Shown: positions 45,691 to 57,021, counted from the first letter of the stretch. The stretch: DNA of 57,887 bases from Scleroderma bovista (GCA_037178675.1 JAYMGJ010000587.1:1-57887), one strand, 5' to 3'. Notes: generated by a model not told the origin, from the letters alone. Program-made: numbers and translations.

Positions 45691-47040
45691 ATGTCCACAC
45701 GCAACATTGTCATCGCAGGGGAAACTGGCGTCGGCAAGTCCTCGGTGGTTAACCTCATTCTCGGTGAAACAAGAGCGTTGGTATCCAACGATGTTGCGGG
45801 TGTTACGCCCGATGAGACTCGATATCCTGCAACGATATTCTCACACAACTACTATGTATGGGATACTCCTGGCTTGAATGGGGGGACACAGGGAAATGTA
45901 CCATCGAAAGAGGCTGAAGAGATACTCCAAAATCTCCTAACTCGACTCGACAAAACGCATGGAGTACACCTCCTCATCCTCTGTTTCAGGGGTACAAGAG
46001 TCACGAAAATAACATATAGAGCTGTCACGAGGATATGCGCGAAGCTCTCATCCCGTGTTCCTGTCGTCGCCGTCATCACCGAGCTGGAGAAGGTCACGCC
46101 GTCACCACCACATGACATGGAGATCTGGTGGGCGGACCACAGTGACGCCCTTACTAAGCGTGGCATGAAGTTTAATGGACATGCCTGCGTTACCACTTTG
46201 CCCGACCAATGCTACCCGCCGACGCCTGGTCGGTACCGTGCATGTCAAACGGCCATCCACGAACTAATACGTGGATGTTCCCTTCCACCAAAATCCGCTT
46301 CCGCCCAGCACATCAATGTCGTCCTCTTTGGTGAGGTAGGCGCGGGAAAGAGTTCAATAATTAACCTCATCGCAGGCCGCGAGGTTGCACCCACCTCTAC
46401 TGATGTCCACGGTTGTACCCTGGACTCTCGACTCTACTCGTTCGACATCGGTCCTACCCATATACAGATATGGGACACGATTGGACTGAATAAAGCCGGT
46501 CTGGAGGAATATGGCTCAGCACTTGAAAGGGCCGCCCGCCTCATCAAGCGACTGAACTCCGGTGGTGGCATCAGTCTTCTTTTGTTCTGCGTTAGCGGAA
46601 CCCGTTTGCCAAAGTCCATGCTTGGTAACTACCGGCTTTTCTATGATGTCTTTGGCAGAAAGCAGGTGCCAATCGCGCTCGTTGTCACACATCTCGAGAA
46701 GGAACAATATATGGAAGACCGGTGGTCTCGTAATGCAAAGACGCTCCAGCGGTACGATATCATAACTGCAGGACACGCGTGCGTCACAGGTTTGGCTGAC
46801 CACCCCAAGTATCAGCAGTCTCGAGACGCGATCTGCGCACTTCTTACACAGTACAATGAGCAAGGGAAATTCATGATGCCACCAGAGCTTTGGTTTGGGA
46901 AGCTGATTAAAAGCTTGGGAGTTCTCTGGGGAAGGGATATGATTCAAGTTTTGATCAAGCGATGCCATTTGAATCCTGATGTAGCAGCACGGGTAGCGAC
47001 TTTTTGGAGCGAGGTTCAATTAGGAACATTCGAGGTTTAG
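45691..47040 (+). CDS. Tandem G-domain GTPase (AIG1/septin-like P-loop)
   Basis: One intronless frame of 449 residues encodes two G domains in a row. Domain one has GETGVGKS (10-17), GVTPDET as switch I, WDTPG (57-61), and a degenerate G4 TELEK (130-134). Domain two has GEVGAGKS (214-221), WDTIG (261-265) and THLEKE (333-338). Each ends with HACVT..L, so domain two is a diverged copy of domain one. The pattern recalls AIG1/GIMAP or TRAFAC-type GTPases, which are expanded in Agaricomycetes; two on one chain could act as a built-in dimer. The C-terminal 60 residues are helical. No signal or anchor is seen. The gene lies 515 bp upstream of a HET gene on the same strand. Family name is by motif only. 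Confidence 0.8.
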   Translation: MSTRNIVIAGETGVGKSSVVNLILGETRALVSNDVAGVTPDETRYPATIFSHNYYVWDTPGLNGGTQGNVPSKEAEEILQNLLTRLDKTHGVHLLILCFRGTRVTKITYRAVTRICAKLSSRVPVVAVITELEKVTPSPPHDMEIWWADHSDALTKRGMKFNGHACVTTLPDQCYPPTPGRYRACQTAIHELIRGCSLPPKSASAQHINVVLFGEVGAGKSSIINLIAGREVAPTSTDVHGCTLDSRLYSFDIGPTHIQIWDTIGLNKAGLEEYGSALERAARLIKRLNSGGGISLLLFCVSGTRLPKSMLGNYRLFYDVFGRKQVPIALVVTHLEKEQYMEDRWSRNAKTLQRYDIITAGHACVTGLADHPKYQQSRDAICALLTQYNEQGKFMMPPELWFGKLIKSLGVLWGRDMIQVLIKRCHLNPDVAARVATFWSEVQLGTFEV

Positions 47041-47107
47041 GATGTCTTTTGCCACTTATTCGTATGTATATGCATATATTTCGCCGTGTATTTTATACGG
47101 CCACTGT

Positions 47108-47161
47108 GTGACGACGACCGCCCTGACTCCTGAGTCTACGGGCTAGACTCAGCGTCGTCAC
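47108..47161 (+). terminator. Imperfect inverted repeat after the GTPase gene
   Basis: TGAGTCTA (47131-47138) pairs with TAGACTCA (47144-47151) around a 5 nt loop. Outside it GTGACGACG (47108-47116) pairs with CGTCGTCAC (47153-47161). It is a strong stem-loop 68 bp past the stop, so probably in the 3' UTR; a role in 3' end processing is a guess. Confidence 0.4.
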
Positions 47162-47555
47162 GGCAAGTCTCCAAGTTCGTTTCTTATCTGTAAATTGTTT
47201 CCATTGCAAATTTGCAGGCATTAGGCGGCAAGTGCCGAAACGTTAGGAGGCGCCTTCTCACGATTTACGGGAGCCAAGCAAGGTGATGCGTGTGAAAAAT
47301 GGCGAAGGATGCCAAATTTACCTCAACCATCAATTGCCCTCATTGGATCAAGGGTGTAAGCAGACGAACTTCACTGTGAGTGCCGTTCAGTCACCACCCA
47401 TCTTGCTTCTTAACGCATATAAGTGGTCGACCACAACTACGTTTACTGTTCCGTTGGAACATTTGTGTCTGATTTTTTAGTTGTCACGAAGGTATGGATA
47501 CCATTCCATAGTTGTTGGTCGCAAGCTAAGAGTGGTACGCATGGACGTCTACAGC

Positions 47556-49466
47556 ATGCGTCTAATTAACGTGAAAGCCTTACTTGAAAGGGAGGAGTCG
47601 ATGACAAAGAGAGTGACAAAGAGAAAGCGAGAGGACTGTCAAGCCAAGGTCCTCGAGTTCTGCGATGATGAGGCCACAAAGTACGCAATCCTGTCCCATC
47701 GGTGGATAGGGCAAGAAGTGGATTATGAGGAGATAGTCGAGCTCACCAAGATGGACGGGGAGATGAGGAACGAAATACGCCGGCGCGATGGCTATCGGAA
47801 GATTCTCGATAGCTGCAAGCAGGCTAAGAAGGACGGATACGAGTGGTTATGGGTGGACACTTGCTGTATCGACAAGCGAAGCAGCGCAGAGCTATCTGAA
47901 GCCATCAATTCGATGTACCGGTGGTATGAAAATGCGCAAGTATGCTATGTGTACCTCCACGACGCCCTTGACTCATCCTTTCCCGCTCGGTGCAACTATG
48001 AGACGTATGCCAACGGCTGGCCAGAATGGTTCTGGCGCGGGTGGACGCTACAGGAGATGATAGCACCAAGAAATGTCCAGTTCTTCAACAAAGAATGGCA
48101 GGCCATCGGTGACAAGAGGACGCTTGCATGTACCTTGCAAGAAATCACCGGAGTTCCCAAGCATATTCTGACGGATGGACTTGACGGAAACCGTCCGTGC
48201 ATTGCTCAAATCATGTCGTGGGCGGCCAATCGGACGACCACTCGAGTCGAGGATAGGGCTTATTCTCTGATGGGTCTGCTGGGCGTGAATATGCCGATGT
48301 TGTATGGAGAAGGGAAGAAGGCTTTTCACCGTCTTCAGCTGGAGATCATCCGCACGTCGAACGACCAGAGCATCTTTGCATGGAGTTGGGACGGAGAAGG
48401 AGTGCGGACTGGCAATATCCTTGCAGACGACCCCAGCGTCTTCCGCTGCTGTTCTACAATGGAGCTGATAGACCCTGACAAATTCATCGAATATCTCTCA
48501 ATGTGGCACCTGCTTGAGGGAGAACTGGGCTCGATTGAGAAAGATCGACTTGGGACATTCCCCATCACCAATCGTGGCATCCAAATCTGGCTGTTCCTCC
48601 GTCCGATACATGGTGCTGACTCAGTCTTTGAAGCCTGGCTGCCATGTAGGTCTGGTCCACGGGGTTCACCAGTAGCCATCAATTTATGCCTGAGGGAATC
48701 TAATCACTATAGATATACACGGAGGCCAGACTCTTGTCCAGAGGGAACTTTCCAGTTCTGTCAGGTCTATCTCAGATATCAAGACACGTCGCATCGCAAC
48801 ACCGCATTCGAAATCGATGACAGCGCAATCATCGAGAATGGTTTCACTTGCAGTGGCGCATACCCAGCAAAATTCACAGGAAATACGTTCATTCTGACCA
48901 GCACCGATCCCCTTTGCGTCAAATTCTATTCTAACCAAACCGGTGATGTCTTTTCAGTGGGCTTTGGACAATTCTTTGGCAAGGACTGGATACATGTTCA
49001 GCCTGAGAAATCTGACATATATGAGCCTTTGTGGAAGGAATATGCCAAGTATGAATACAAGAGAATGTTAGCCAGAGCGCCAGACCATGCGCGATCCATG
49101 GATAAGGCGCGCTCTGGAGCTTTGGTCTGCATTATGCAAACCCATCTCTGTCAATGGATTCTGCGTACTTGCGTCGTGTGGAAGAGCGCAAGAGAGAGTG
49201 GAGTTAAGTTGGAGGTATTTCGGGGTCCCGGTTTTGATATTGTATCAGGTGAATGGGCGGGCCTCGATGTTGATGTGGGTGGAATCTTCCCTGTGTCTGC
49301 GCATTACTTCTGTACCAGCATTGACATTGCCCATAGAAAACAGAATATCAAGACACGTCGCATCACAACGCCGCATTTGAAATTGATGACAGCGCAATCA
49401 CCAAGCCCGACTTCACCTACCGCGGCGCATGCCCAGCAAAATTCACAGGAAATACGTTCACTGTGA
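47556..49466 (+). CDS. HET-domain protein (heterokaryon incompatibility type)
   Basis: HET proteins drive cell death when unlike fungal hyphae fuse. The frame from ATG 47556 (an in-frame ATG at 47541 is possible) encodes about 636 residues. The HET domain motifs are present: YAILSHRWIGQEVDYEE, GYEWLWVDTCCIDKRSSAEL, INSMYRWYENAQVCYVYL and FWRGWTLQEMIAPRNVQFF, then RVEDRAYSLMGLLGVNMPML, a typical follow-on. The C-terminal half is family-specific. The last about 40 codons are abnormal: at about 49348 the gene enters a tandem duplicate of its own 3' part in a shifted frame and stops at 49466. The true ancestral C-terminus is therefore lost or replaced. No NACHT or other effector domain is visible. 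Confidence 0.85.
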   Translation: MRLINVKALLEREESMTKRVTKRKREDCQAKVLEFCDDEATKYAILSHRWIGQEVDYEEIVELTKMDGEMRNEIRRRDGYRKILDSCKQAKKDGYEWLWVDTCCIDKRSSAELSEAINSMYRWYENAQVCYVYLHDALDSSFPARCNYETYANGWPEWFWRGWTLQEMIAPRNVQFFNKEWQAIGDKRTLACTLQEITGVPKHILTDGLDGNRPCIAQIMSWAANRTTTRVEDRAYSLMGLLGVNMPMLYGEGKKAFHRLQLEIIRTSNDQSIFAWSWDGEGVRTGNILADDPSVFRCCSTMELIDPDKFIEYLSMWHLLEGELGSIEKDRLGTFPITNRGIQIWLFLRPIHGADSVFEAWLPCRSGPRGSPVAINLCLRESNHYRYTRRPDSCPEGTFQFCQVYLRYQDTSHRNTAFEIDDSAIIENGFTCSGAYPAKFTGNTFILTSTDPLCVKFYSNQTGDVFSVGFGQFFGKDWIHVQPEKSDIYEPLWKEYAKYEYKRMLARAPDHARSMDKARSGALVCIMQTHLCQWILRTCVVWKSARESGVKLEVFRGPGFDIVSGEWAGLDVDVGGIFPVSAHYFCTSIDIAHRKQNIKTRRITTPHLKLMTAQSPSPTSPTAAHAQQNSQEIRSL

Positions 49467-49924
49467 CCAGCACCGATCCTCTTTGCATCAAAGTCTATTC
49501 TAATAACCAAACCGGACATTGCTTTGCTGTGGGCTTCGGACAATTCTTTGGCAAGGACTGGATACATGTTGAATCTGACTCCTCATCTATGTGGCACTCT
49601 CGCTGGAAGGAATATGCCAAACAGGAATACTCCAAAATGCTAGTCAGAGCGCCAGATTATGTGCGATCCATGGATAAGGCGCGCTCTGGAGCTTTGGTCC
49701 GCATTACGCAAACCCGTCACTGCCGATGGACTGTGCGTACTTGCGTCATGCGGAAGGGCTCAAGAAAAAATGTAGTGAAGTTAGAGGCATTTCGGGATCC
49801 TGATTCTGGTTATTTATCAGGTGAATGGACGGGCTTCGATGTTGAGGTGGGTAGAATCTTCCCTGTGTCCGCGATGATTACTTCCGTACCAACATTGACA
49901 TTACCATTCATAGAAAACAGATGA
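48776..49924 (+). repeat. Tandem duplication inside the HET gene 3' part
   Basis: About 48776-49346 and about 49347-49924 are similar along their length. Shared landmarks are ATATCAAGACACGTCGCATC, CCAGCAAAATTCACAGGAAA and the Met-Asp-Lys-Ala-Arg-Ser-Gly-Ala coding block. The second unit is out of frame with the first, and its own frame ends early after a small indel near 49873. Confidence 0.85.
49348..49924 (+). pseudogene. Orphan duplicate of HET C-terminal segment
   Basis: In the frame used by the upstream gene this copy would encode a counterpart of the HET C-terminal region (GFGQFFGKDWIHV, RSMDKARSGALV, SGEWTGFDVEVGRIFPVSA). It has no start of its own and is cut off from the HET domain by the frame shift at the junction. 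A frame from about 49463 stays open to 49924, so a short product is formally possible but unlikely. Confidence 0.7.
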
Positions 49925-51802
49925 CCCCAACTGTGACTGGCGGGCTCTCGTGCTACTTGATAGGAAGGCACAGAATATCTGTGAGCTAGACGTCAATGGG
50001 GACTCCATGAAATTGTCGAAAGCACCCAAAGGTATAAAGGTAAGTACACATTTTTCATACTCTGTTCGAGTCTTACGAGAACAGTTGGGCGACTATGATT
50101 GCTTTATGGACAGCGAGGACTTCTACTCCGAAGGTAACGTATTTACTGACCTCGAGTCACTTCCTTTGAAGGAGGGCATTACCCCAAGGCAGCACGGGGT
50201 ATCTCAAAAGGGTGGGTAGTACCAGAGAGAGGGTAACTATATTTGGCCCGCTTGAACAAGGGCGCTTCTATCGAATTATACAAACCACTTTGCCTGTCGC
50301 TTCCAATTAGCGACAACGTCAAAACGTTGTTGACTTCTCTTTCTATCTCGTCACAAGGGCCATACAATGTCCCCCTGACCTTTTCTGGCCCGGCTCAAGC
50401 ATGACGTCTTTGTGCACTTTTGCAAAGCCCTTTGTTTGGAGCCGAAGTGAACGCACTGATTCTATGTTGGAGGAGTGATCAGGTGACGACTCAGACAATC
50501 GTCAGTGGGTAATCAAGTGCCGAGGGTTAACAATGATGGGGTCCGTGCGGATGGAATGCCACTGTTTTCGTCGGTCGTTCTCTGAGTAGTAGATTCGCTG
50601 TCCGTCTATTACTATGTTCTTTCACGCATGTCATATTCACTGGAATGTATAGTCTAAAGCGATCTTGCTCGTGAGGGATATGCATGCCAGTGTGCTACCC
50701 ACTTGAGAACTCCTTCCGTGAGCTTCGTGCAACCACCTGTGTGTCATGCGTCCTGTTGCTTAGTTCATTTGCCGATGGGGGGGTGGATCGATTGCACAAT
50801 AGACAATAGGGGAACTCAATTTTGAAGTCGGACGGTACGTGTTAGGAAGCAACTTGTTGACATCGCTATCTATGTAAGAGGAGCCTCTTGACACAATCGT
50901 GAAGTTTTTCCATGCATTCACTGATTCTGGATCTGCAACGAGGAATGAGGGCGGCGAGGACGGTTTCCATGGAGTTCCGAAGCGCTCTGTAACTCGTCAT
51001 AAAGTCTGTGTACGTACCCCACATCTCCCTGAGTGGGATGACTATTCTTTGCCAGGTGACTGTGACACTGACGCTACCGTATTGAGCGTTGCAGCACACG
51101 TCTCGGCGTTGCTTCCACGTTCTACTATAGCGCCAGACAGGATGTGTCTAGAGGCTTACAGTAAAAGTCCTGCACTGGTTTTCTCTCTCTCTGCGCCGCC
51201 AATGATATCCAGATAATGCATCAGAGGAATCATCGTGGTACCATTGTCTGAGCCTTTAACGCGTAGAAAGTTCCTGTTGTTTCATTGTACAAGGTATGGC
51301 CTTTGTTCGGGGAAACGGATGAGTGGTGTGTCGGGAATGTAGGTGATGAATCTCCCCTGAAGTAGACTGGGGCTACTTGGAGATGATCAGCCCCGCAGAC
51401 TCTGGGTCTGCCCGTGTGTGGATTCGTGGATGTCTAGCCTCGTGTTAGTACGAAATGACCCGAATGGATTTACGAGCGACTCGATCGAATCTTCTGAACT
51501 TGATCAATCAACTATAACTTGTCATTTGAGACTATGTATATGAATACTGTGTCGGTACTTGCCACACCACAATTTGCTGACGACAGGGTTCCGGTAACAC
51601 TGTCAACTTCTGATAAAATTTCATTTGGCAGTACCAGGTAAAAGTTGGAGCAAATGGGCCACTAGGATGCAGCAAATTTTAGTACACAGTACATGAGACG
51701 GACCAGAGAGGAGCACTGTAATGCACATACACGAACAGATCCAACGGGGATATATGTATACAGGGAGTCCCAGATGCATTCACAACGAGGAATGCAAAAA
51801 TT
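49925..51802. other. Long gap with no recognised gene
   Basis: Frames at 49950-50219 and 50899-51216 (plus) and 50866-51099 (minus) have no family I recognise. The first directly follows the duplicated HET segment and may be a remnant of its original 3' end. Confidence 0.3.
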
Positions 51803-53273
51803 TCACCTCCGACCCAGTCCACTCATTTCCCATGCCGCTCGCATCTGAACAAATGACAAACTCCCCAACATCCATGCGAACCAGTTTCGCAGGGTTGTCT
51901 TACTGATAGGCAACCACCACGCCACATTCTCGTCCTTTGTCCCCACAATGGCGAGGATATTCTTGGTGAGTGCGATGACCTCGAGCGCCCGGGAGCGCCG
52001 CTCTGCGACGAATGTGGTGAGAATGGTATCTGCTTCAGACAGTGGTTTCGTTTCAGTGGCTTTGATATGCTTCGTGAGGGCTTCGCCGAGGAAGACTGCA
52101 TCCCGTAAACCAAGATTCATACCCTGACCACCCGCCGGGGAATGGATATGAGCAGCATCCCCGACAAGAAGGATAGCAGCTCCTTGGGAATCCGAGGAGT
52201 CGCCCGTAGGTAAGCGGGTAAAGAATGTGTCAGCGACGGAAGAGTGAGTACGGAATCGCGAGGTCCAAATGACGTCCTTGATGCAGATGGGTTTGCCGCT
52301 GGGATTAACAGACGGATCCGATGAAAGACCAAGTGGGCCAAATTTATCTGCAAGTGCCTGCAAATACTCTTTCGAAGGGGATTGTGGGACTGGTCCATCG
52401 GCAATCGGCACGCCACATACGATCCTGTAGATCTTCCTGTCGATGGTTTGCCCCGTCTCATGGGCAAGAAATTCATTGAATGTAGGGGGAAGAGGGACGC
52501 AAAGGAATATGCTGTTCGGCACCATTACTCCTCTAAATCCAAATTCGTCTACATCTTCAACGTCGAAGGTGACATCGGCCTGGGCTAGCTGCGCCAAAGT
52601 AGTGGAGTTATCGCCCAACCCACTCTTCGGATCTACAAAGCCGATGCCAGCAATAGTGCGAATCTAACGCCCAGATATAAATATGGCCATATCAACTGTG
52701 CAGAGTGACAACGTACCGTTGAATGCGCTCCATCCGCAGCTACAATGTACTTCGCTGTAATGACTTGCCCATCTTCAAAAGTAACATCCGCAAGCTTCAC
52801 GTCGTCCGAGTTCGCTTTCATGCCGACAACCCGACACGGGCGATGCACGGTCACGCCGGAGCTTGCGAGCTTCTCTCCAAGAATATGCTCTGTAAATGTC
52901 TGTGGTAAGACAAGCCCATAGGGGTGGCGAGTGTAAGGCTTCAGGTGATCGAACCGAGGCATCATGAGCACATCGGTGCGAGTCCCAATCCGTATGGTAG
53001 ACACTTTAGTGCCCTTGGAGACAAGCGCATCTCCGCAACCTATGGTGTCGAGAGCCTATGGATAGTGATAGCCAAAGTCGCATTTGCTGGAAGTCCACTT
53101 ACTTCAAGGGTTGCAGCATGTACAACAAGAGCCCGGGAATTGTTCTCTCCTTTGGCGAGAGCGTCAACGATGACAAAGTCCCGGAATCCCTGATGGACAA
53201 GAGACAGAGCGACAGCCAGGCCGGTTGGGCCTGCTCCAACGATCAGCGTCTTAGTGCTCTGGGGAAGAGACAT
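51803..53273 (-). CDS. FAD-binding monooxygenase (phenol hydroxylase-like)
   Basis: A class A flavoprotein monooxygenase that would hydroxylate an aromatic or polyketide-like substrate using NAD(P)H. Exons 53273-53103, 53055-52717 and 52663-51803 give 456 residues. Motifs are GAGPTGLAVAL (GxGxxG, residues 13-23), VAADGAHS (the DG motif) and LLVGDAAHIHSPAGGQGMN (GD motif), all intact. The second motif lies just before intron 2. The length is near that of the small members of the family; no extra thioredoxin-like domain as in true phenol hydroxylases. It is divergent with the F-box gene. The substrate cannot be told; no biosynthetic backbone gene is nearby. Confidence 0.9.
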
Positions 53274-53488
53274 GGTAAGATCAAAGTTCGAATGTGAGCA
53301 TCATGGGTCGTCACTAAAGTACTGGGCGTAAGCTAGTGTAATCGTGCTGACTCATCGACTACCGGTTTTCATACTCAAAAGTGTTTAGCAATCTGGATCA
53401 GTTTTGGTACATCAATTCCCCCGTTCAGCTGCCCTTTCTGCGGCCAAACGAGCGTCCACGGTCAATATCTTTGCAGGCGCTGAATCAA

Positions 53489-55170
53489 ATGATGGACCAG
53501 CCCAGGAGTACCAAACAATAGTAAGCGTTCAATCGTGCACATACTCCAGCCCTGGTAACCGAATCGGCATACGTAGCAACCCCGCCGCGGACGAACTCGC
53601 AGAAGCACGGGTTGAATTAGATCGGCTGGAAAAGCAAGAACAAGTCCTTCTTGCACAGCTCCACACAGTCCGCAATGCTGCACAGGTGCAAAGAACTAGA
53701 ATCAAGGAACTGGTCAAACGAATACCAACGCCTATCTCTTATCTTCCCAACGAGATACTCTTGCAAATCATCCAGCTTTCTCTTCGTTCATCCATCAACC
53801 ACGGACCAAATTCGTCCCTTGCATATTACCGTTTGAAAAAAGAGCTGGCGGGCGTATCACGTCGCTGGAGAGATGTGATTCTGCGCTCTCCAGTCCTTTG
53901 GACTACCATTAAAGTGACCCCGGCGTGGGGTGATTCGCTCATGAAGACACATATAACTAGGAGCTCTCAGTCACCCCTTGACGTCGATTTTTGTTATTGG
54001 ACTGCAGGTAAAGACATGCTTATAGCGATGCTCGATCTCCTCGTTCCCTGTGCGCATCGTTGGCGTAGCCTCATTATCCGGGACAGCGTCCCATATTTCC
54101 ATTTGTCCCTTGTCTTGCAAAGGATCGGATACTTGTCATTTCCTTCTCTCAAGCGTGTTTCAATCACACCTCGCCACTTTGACGAAGTATCCGACGACTG
54201 GAACTCCCGATTTCTTAGACCTGGCAGCTCTTGTCAACTAGAATATCTGGAGCTCGGAAGACAGTTTGTCGTATCAGCCGATTTCAAGATTCCATCTTGT
54301 CTGTCGACCCTTGTTCTAGAGCTTCACCATGGTGAAAATGCCGTACTTTCATCGCTCCTCGAATTACCACCATGCGCCAAATTGTCCGTGCTCACTCTTT
54401 CGGGAAACATGGGTGTCTTCCACCAGCAACCTCCCAACAGCGTTCAGCTCCCCCTTCTCGACAAACTCATATGTAAAGCTGCCGATGTCGGAGGCCTGCT
54501 GCACGCGATTGTGGCTCCAAAGCTCAGACATTTTGAGTATCGTCCAATCCGTGTCGACGATATCTCTGCTGATTTATTTACTGGGCTAGAGTCCAAGTTC
54601 AGAAATGTCAGTCGCGTTGTTCTTTTTAGCTCGGGTATAGAGCACGACATCGAGTTTGTCTGCTTGGCATTCCCTGGTGTGCGTCACGCAGTGCTGCACG
54701 AAGACGACGCAAAGGCAGTCTTTGCGTCCATGGACACGGTACCAACCTCCACCTCCTGGCAGCACCTCGAAAGCTTGGCTATCGAGGGATCACATGTCCG
54801 TCATCATCCGGATTATCTAGGCACCCTTGTCGCATGGCTCAGGGAGCGACAATTCATGGGACGACCAAATCTGCGAGTCAAGCTATGCTCTTTCCAGGGA
54901 GATCCAAGCTGGTTTTCTGCTGTCCAGAATGCACTCCAAGAGCAATGTACGGTGGAGTGGGTGAACATTCACCTCATCGCCAATATGGGGGTCTCTAGCA
55001 CGGCTGGCGGTTCCTTGTGCACACGGTGGTCGGTGGGTAAATTCTCGCTTGCATTTCCATTTCTAGAATTGACCCACACCTTACTTGGCAAGGCTGTGTC
55101 GGATCTATCATCCGGGTTCATGGACGGAGTCGTAGAAAACATGTGCAGCAGGCTATACACTTCCAGATAG
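53489..55170 (+). CDS. F-box protein
   Basis: A substrate-receptor type protein of SCF ubiquitin ligases, by its F-box. The long frame has no ATG at its 5' end, but a 32 nt exon from ATG 53489 (MMDQPRSTKQY) joins through a 56 nt GT..AG intron (53521-53576) to exon 2 (53577-55170), giving 541 residues. A coiled-coil segment (ELAEARVELDRLEKQEQVLL) leads into the F-box ISYLPNEILLQIIQLSLRSS, then AGVSRRWRDVILRSPVLWTT. The rest has irregular hydrophobic repeats, as in the leucine-rich-like tails of the large Agaricomycete F-box families. A second ATG at 53492 could be used. A decayed, rearranged partial copy lies at 57022-57887. Confidence 0.85.
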
Positions 55171-55558
55171 ACACCGGAAGGATATGGATAAATTTCAATC
55201 ACAGCCTACATACATCTTTAGTCATGTCGCCCGGATGGTATGGGACCTGAGCGCTGAGCGCTAGTCCTCCAATCCACTAGTTGGGCCGTGTCTTTTACCC
55301 GAAACCAAACTTCGAACCATGGCCCATAGTGTCTTTGACTACGGTCTACGCAACAGGTACCTGCGAACAACCCTTCTGATCTTCTTGTGGATAAGGTATT
55401 TACCAGTTTTCACGTGATCTCCCTGTATCAACCATCAGAAATGAGTCATCGCGCCACGCATCCTCCCTTCATTGGGCCTCCTTGATCATGTATATAACCT
55501 CAAGTTCTCGCATTTCACATTGTTTGGATCATTTCCCTCTTCCCAGTATATACGACAT
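55171..55558. other. Intergenic, partly duplicated at the right edge
   Basis: 388 bp between the F-box and hydrolase genes, holding the promoter of the latter. Much of it (about 55185-55545) reappears with gaps at about 57570-57887. Confidence 0.6.
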
Positions 55559-56432
55559 ATGTCCACTGTACCTTCGGCGACACAATGGGGGCTCCCCACA
55601 TCTTCCAAGCGGGCCTTACTCATTCACGGACTAACTTGCTCGTCACACACCTGGGAGCGTGTAGCCCAGGCGCTAGTTGAAGCTGGTATTTTACTCCAAA
55701 TCTTTCTGTGTCAACAACTCTGACCAACCCTTAGGATACTTCGTTGTGGCTCCAAATTTATTAGGTCACGGCTTCAGATGTGGCACAGACTTCTCTGTTG
55801 GGAACTTGACAAAGGATATTCAGCCCTATTTCACCAACACACACTACGACATCATTATTGGTCACTCCTTAGGGGGCGCCATACTTGCTGAATTACTCCA
55901 TTCTCTACCTCAGCATCGACCCATCTCTGCCGTCTTGGTCGACCCCGCTCTGGAAGTCGGCTCTGACATGGTTGACACGTACACAAGATTTTTTAGTGGT
56001 GTCATTGCAAACGTCAGACCAATAGAGGCTTATATGGCTGACAACCCAAACTGGACACGCGTGGATGCTATCACGCGAGTCGTCAATTTGCACACGTATA
56101 TGTCGGTTGAAGCGATGGAGCAAGTTTTTGCGGTGAGCACATGGCGCTCTGCAGAGTGTGAATTTCGTTAGTAACAGTGGACTGGACAGCAAAACAACCC
56201 TTGGTCGTTTGGAAAGCTCCTCTCCGAGGTTCCATCTAATGTCACAATTACGGTTTTGCTGGCGGACCCCAAGTTACAACCGGTTTGTTCTGTGGAACAT
56301 GTTCCTCCTCACCCGAGGATCCGCACAGTCGTTGTTCCGAATGCATCGCATTGCATTCACTATGATAATCTTCAGGCCGTAGTCAATGCAGCTTTGGAGC
56401 AGGTGGCTATGTCGGGAGGCACGGATGCCTGA
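55559..56432 (+). CDS. Alpha/beta hydrolase
   Basis: Three exons (55559-55685, 55735-56132, 56178-56432) give 259 residues with the alpha/beta hydrolase core. Motifs are ALLIHGLTCSSHTWE (oxyanion HG near residue 22), VVAPNLLGHGF, and GHSLGGAILAELLHSLP, the nucleophile elbow GxSxG. AVLVDPALE follows, then LLADPKL and PNASHCIHYD, the last carrying the probable catalytic His. Size and order fit the small esterase/thioesterase-like members. No signal peptide is seen, so it is likely cytosolic. Substrate unknown. Intron 2 (45 nt) was set by the continuing frame of exon 3. Confidence 0.88.
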
Positions 56433-57021
56433 GCATTGGGACTTACGGACTTGATATCTTGCCTCAATCCCGGGTGGATCAAGCAATTTCTTTGGTATGC
56501 AACCTCACCAAGTCTCCGGACCAACGCAGCGAATCGATTCCTGCTCATGCAATTGTTTTCTTCTATAATGTTAAACTATCAGCCACGTGTGTACAAAATT
56601 TCTATCGTGTCATTGACTTGAAACCACATCTTAAACCTCGAATAAGAAAGAGAGACGAAAGAGAAAAACACAGATCGATACATGGATGCAGAAAATAGAG
56701 GCCTGAAAAACCGAAGATAGACAAGGGTGAGTAGGCGGGGAGATCGATGGTCCTATGGGACCGAGTGCAATAGTTCGTCGATGTTTACTTAACTCAGATC
56801 TGCAGGGGGAACCGGGGCTGAGCCTATCAGAAGTAGAAGGACCTCGACTCAGGATGGGTGGACGGGAGCTACGAAGCCCCGTCTTGCCACGCCGCATCAC
56901 CTAAGTTGCCAACGCCAGTCTCCATTGACATTGACTGAGGCTCCGGCGAACAACCTTGCAAGCTCTTCCTCGAACGATGGCTGAAGGAGATCAAACAACC
57001 TCGAGAGCCTGCGCTTCAGCT
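56433..57021. other. Intergenic, no gene recognised
   Basis: Contains the 3' end of the hydrolase gene and a GA-rich run (about 56640-56680). Minus frames of 60-90 codons have no family resemblance. Confidence 0.35.

Noticed and set aside
46516..47019. 167-codon minus-strand frame
   Set aside because: It is antisense to the second G domain, and low complexity of codon pattern explains the length.
53404..53488. F-box gene starting at the 5' end of the long frame
   Set aside because: No ATG is present there; a 32 nt exon at 53489 plus a 56 nt intron fits better.
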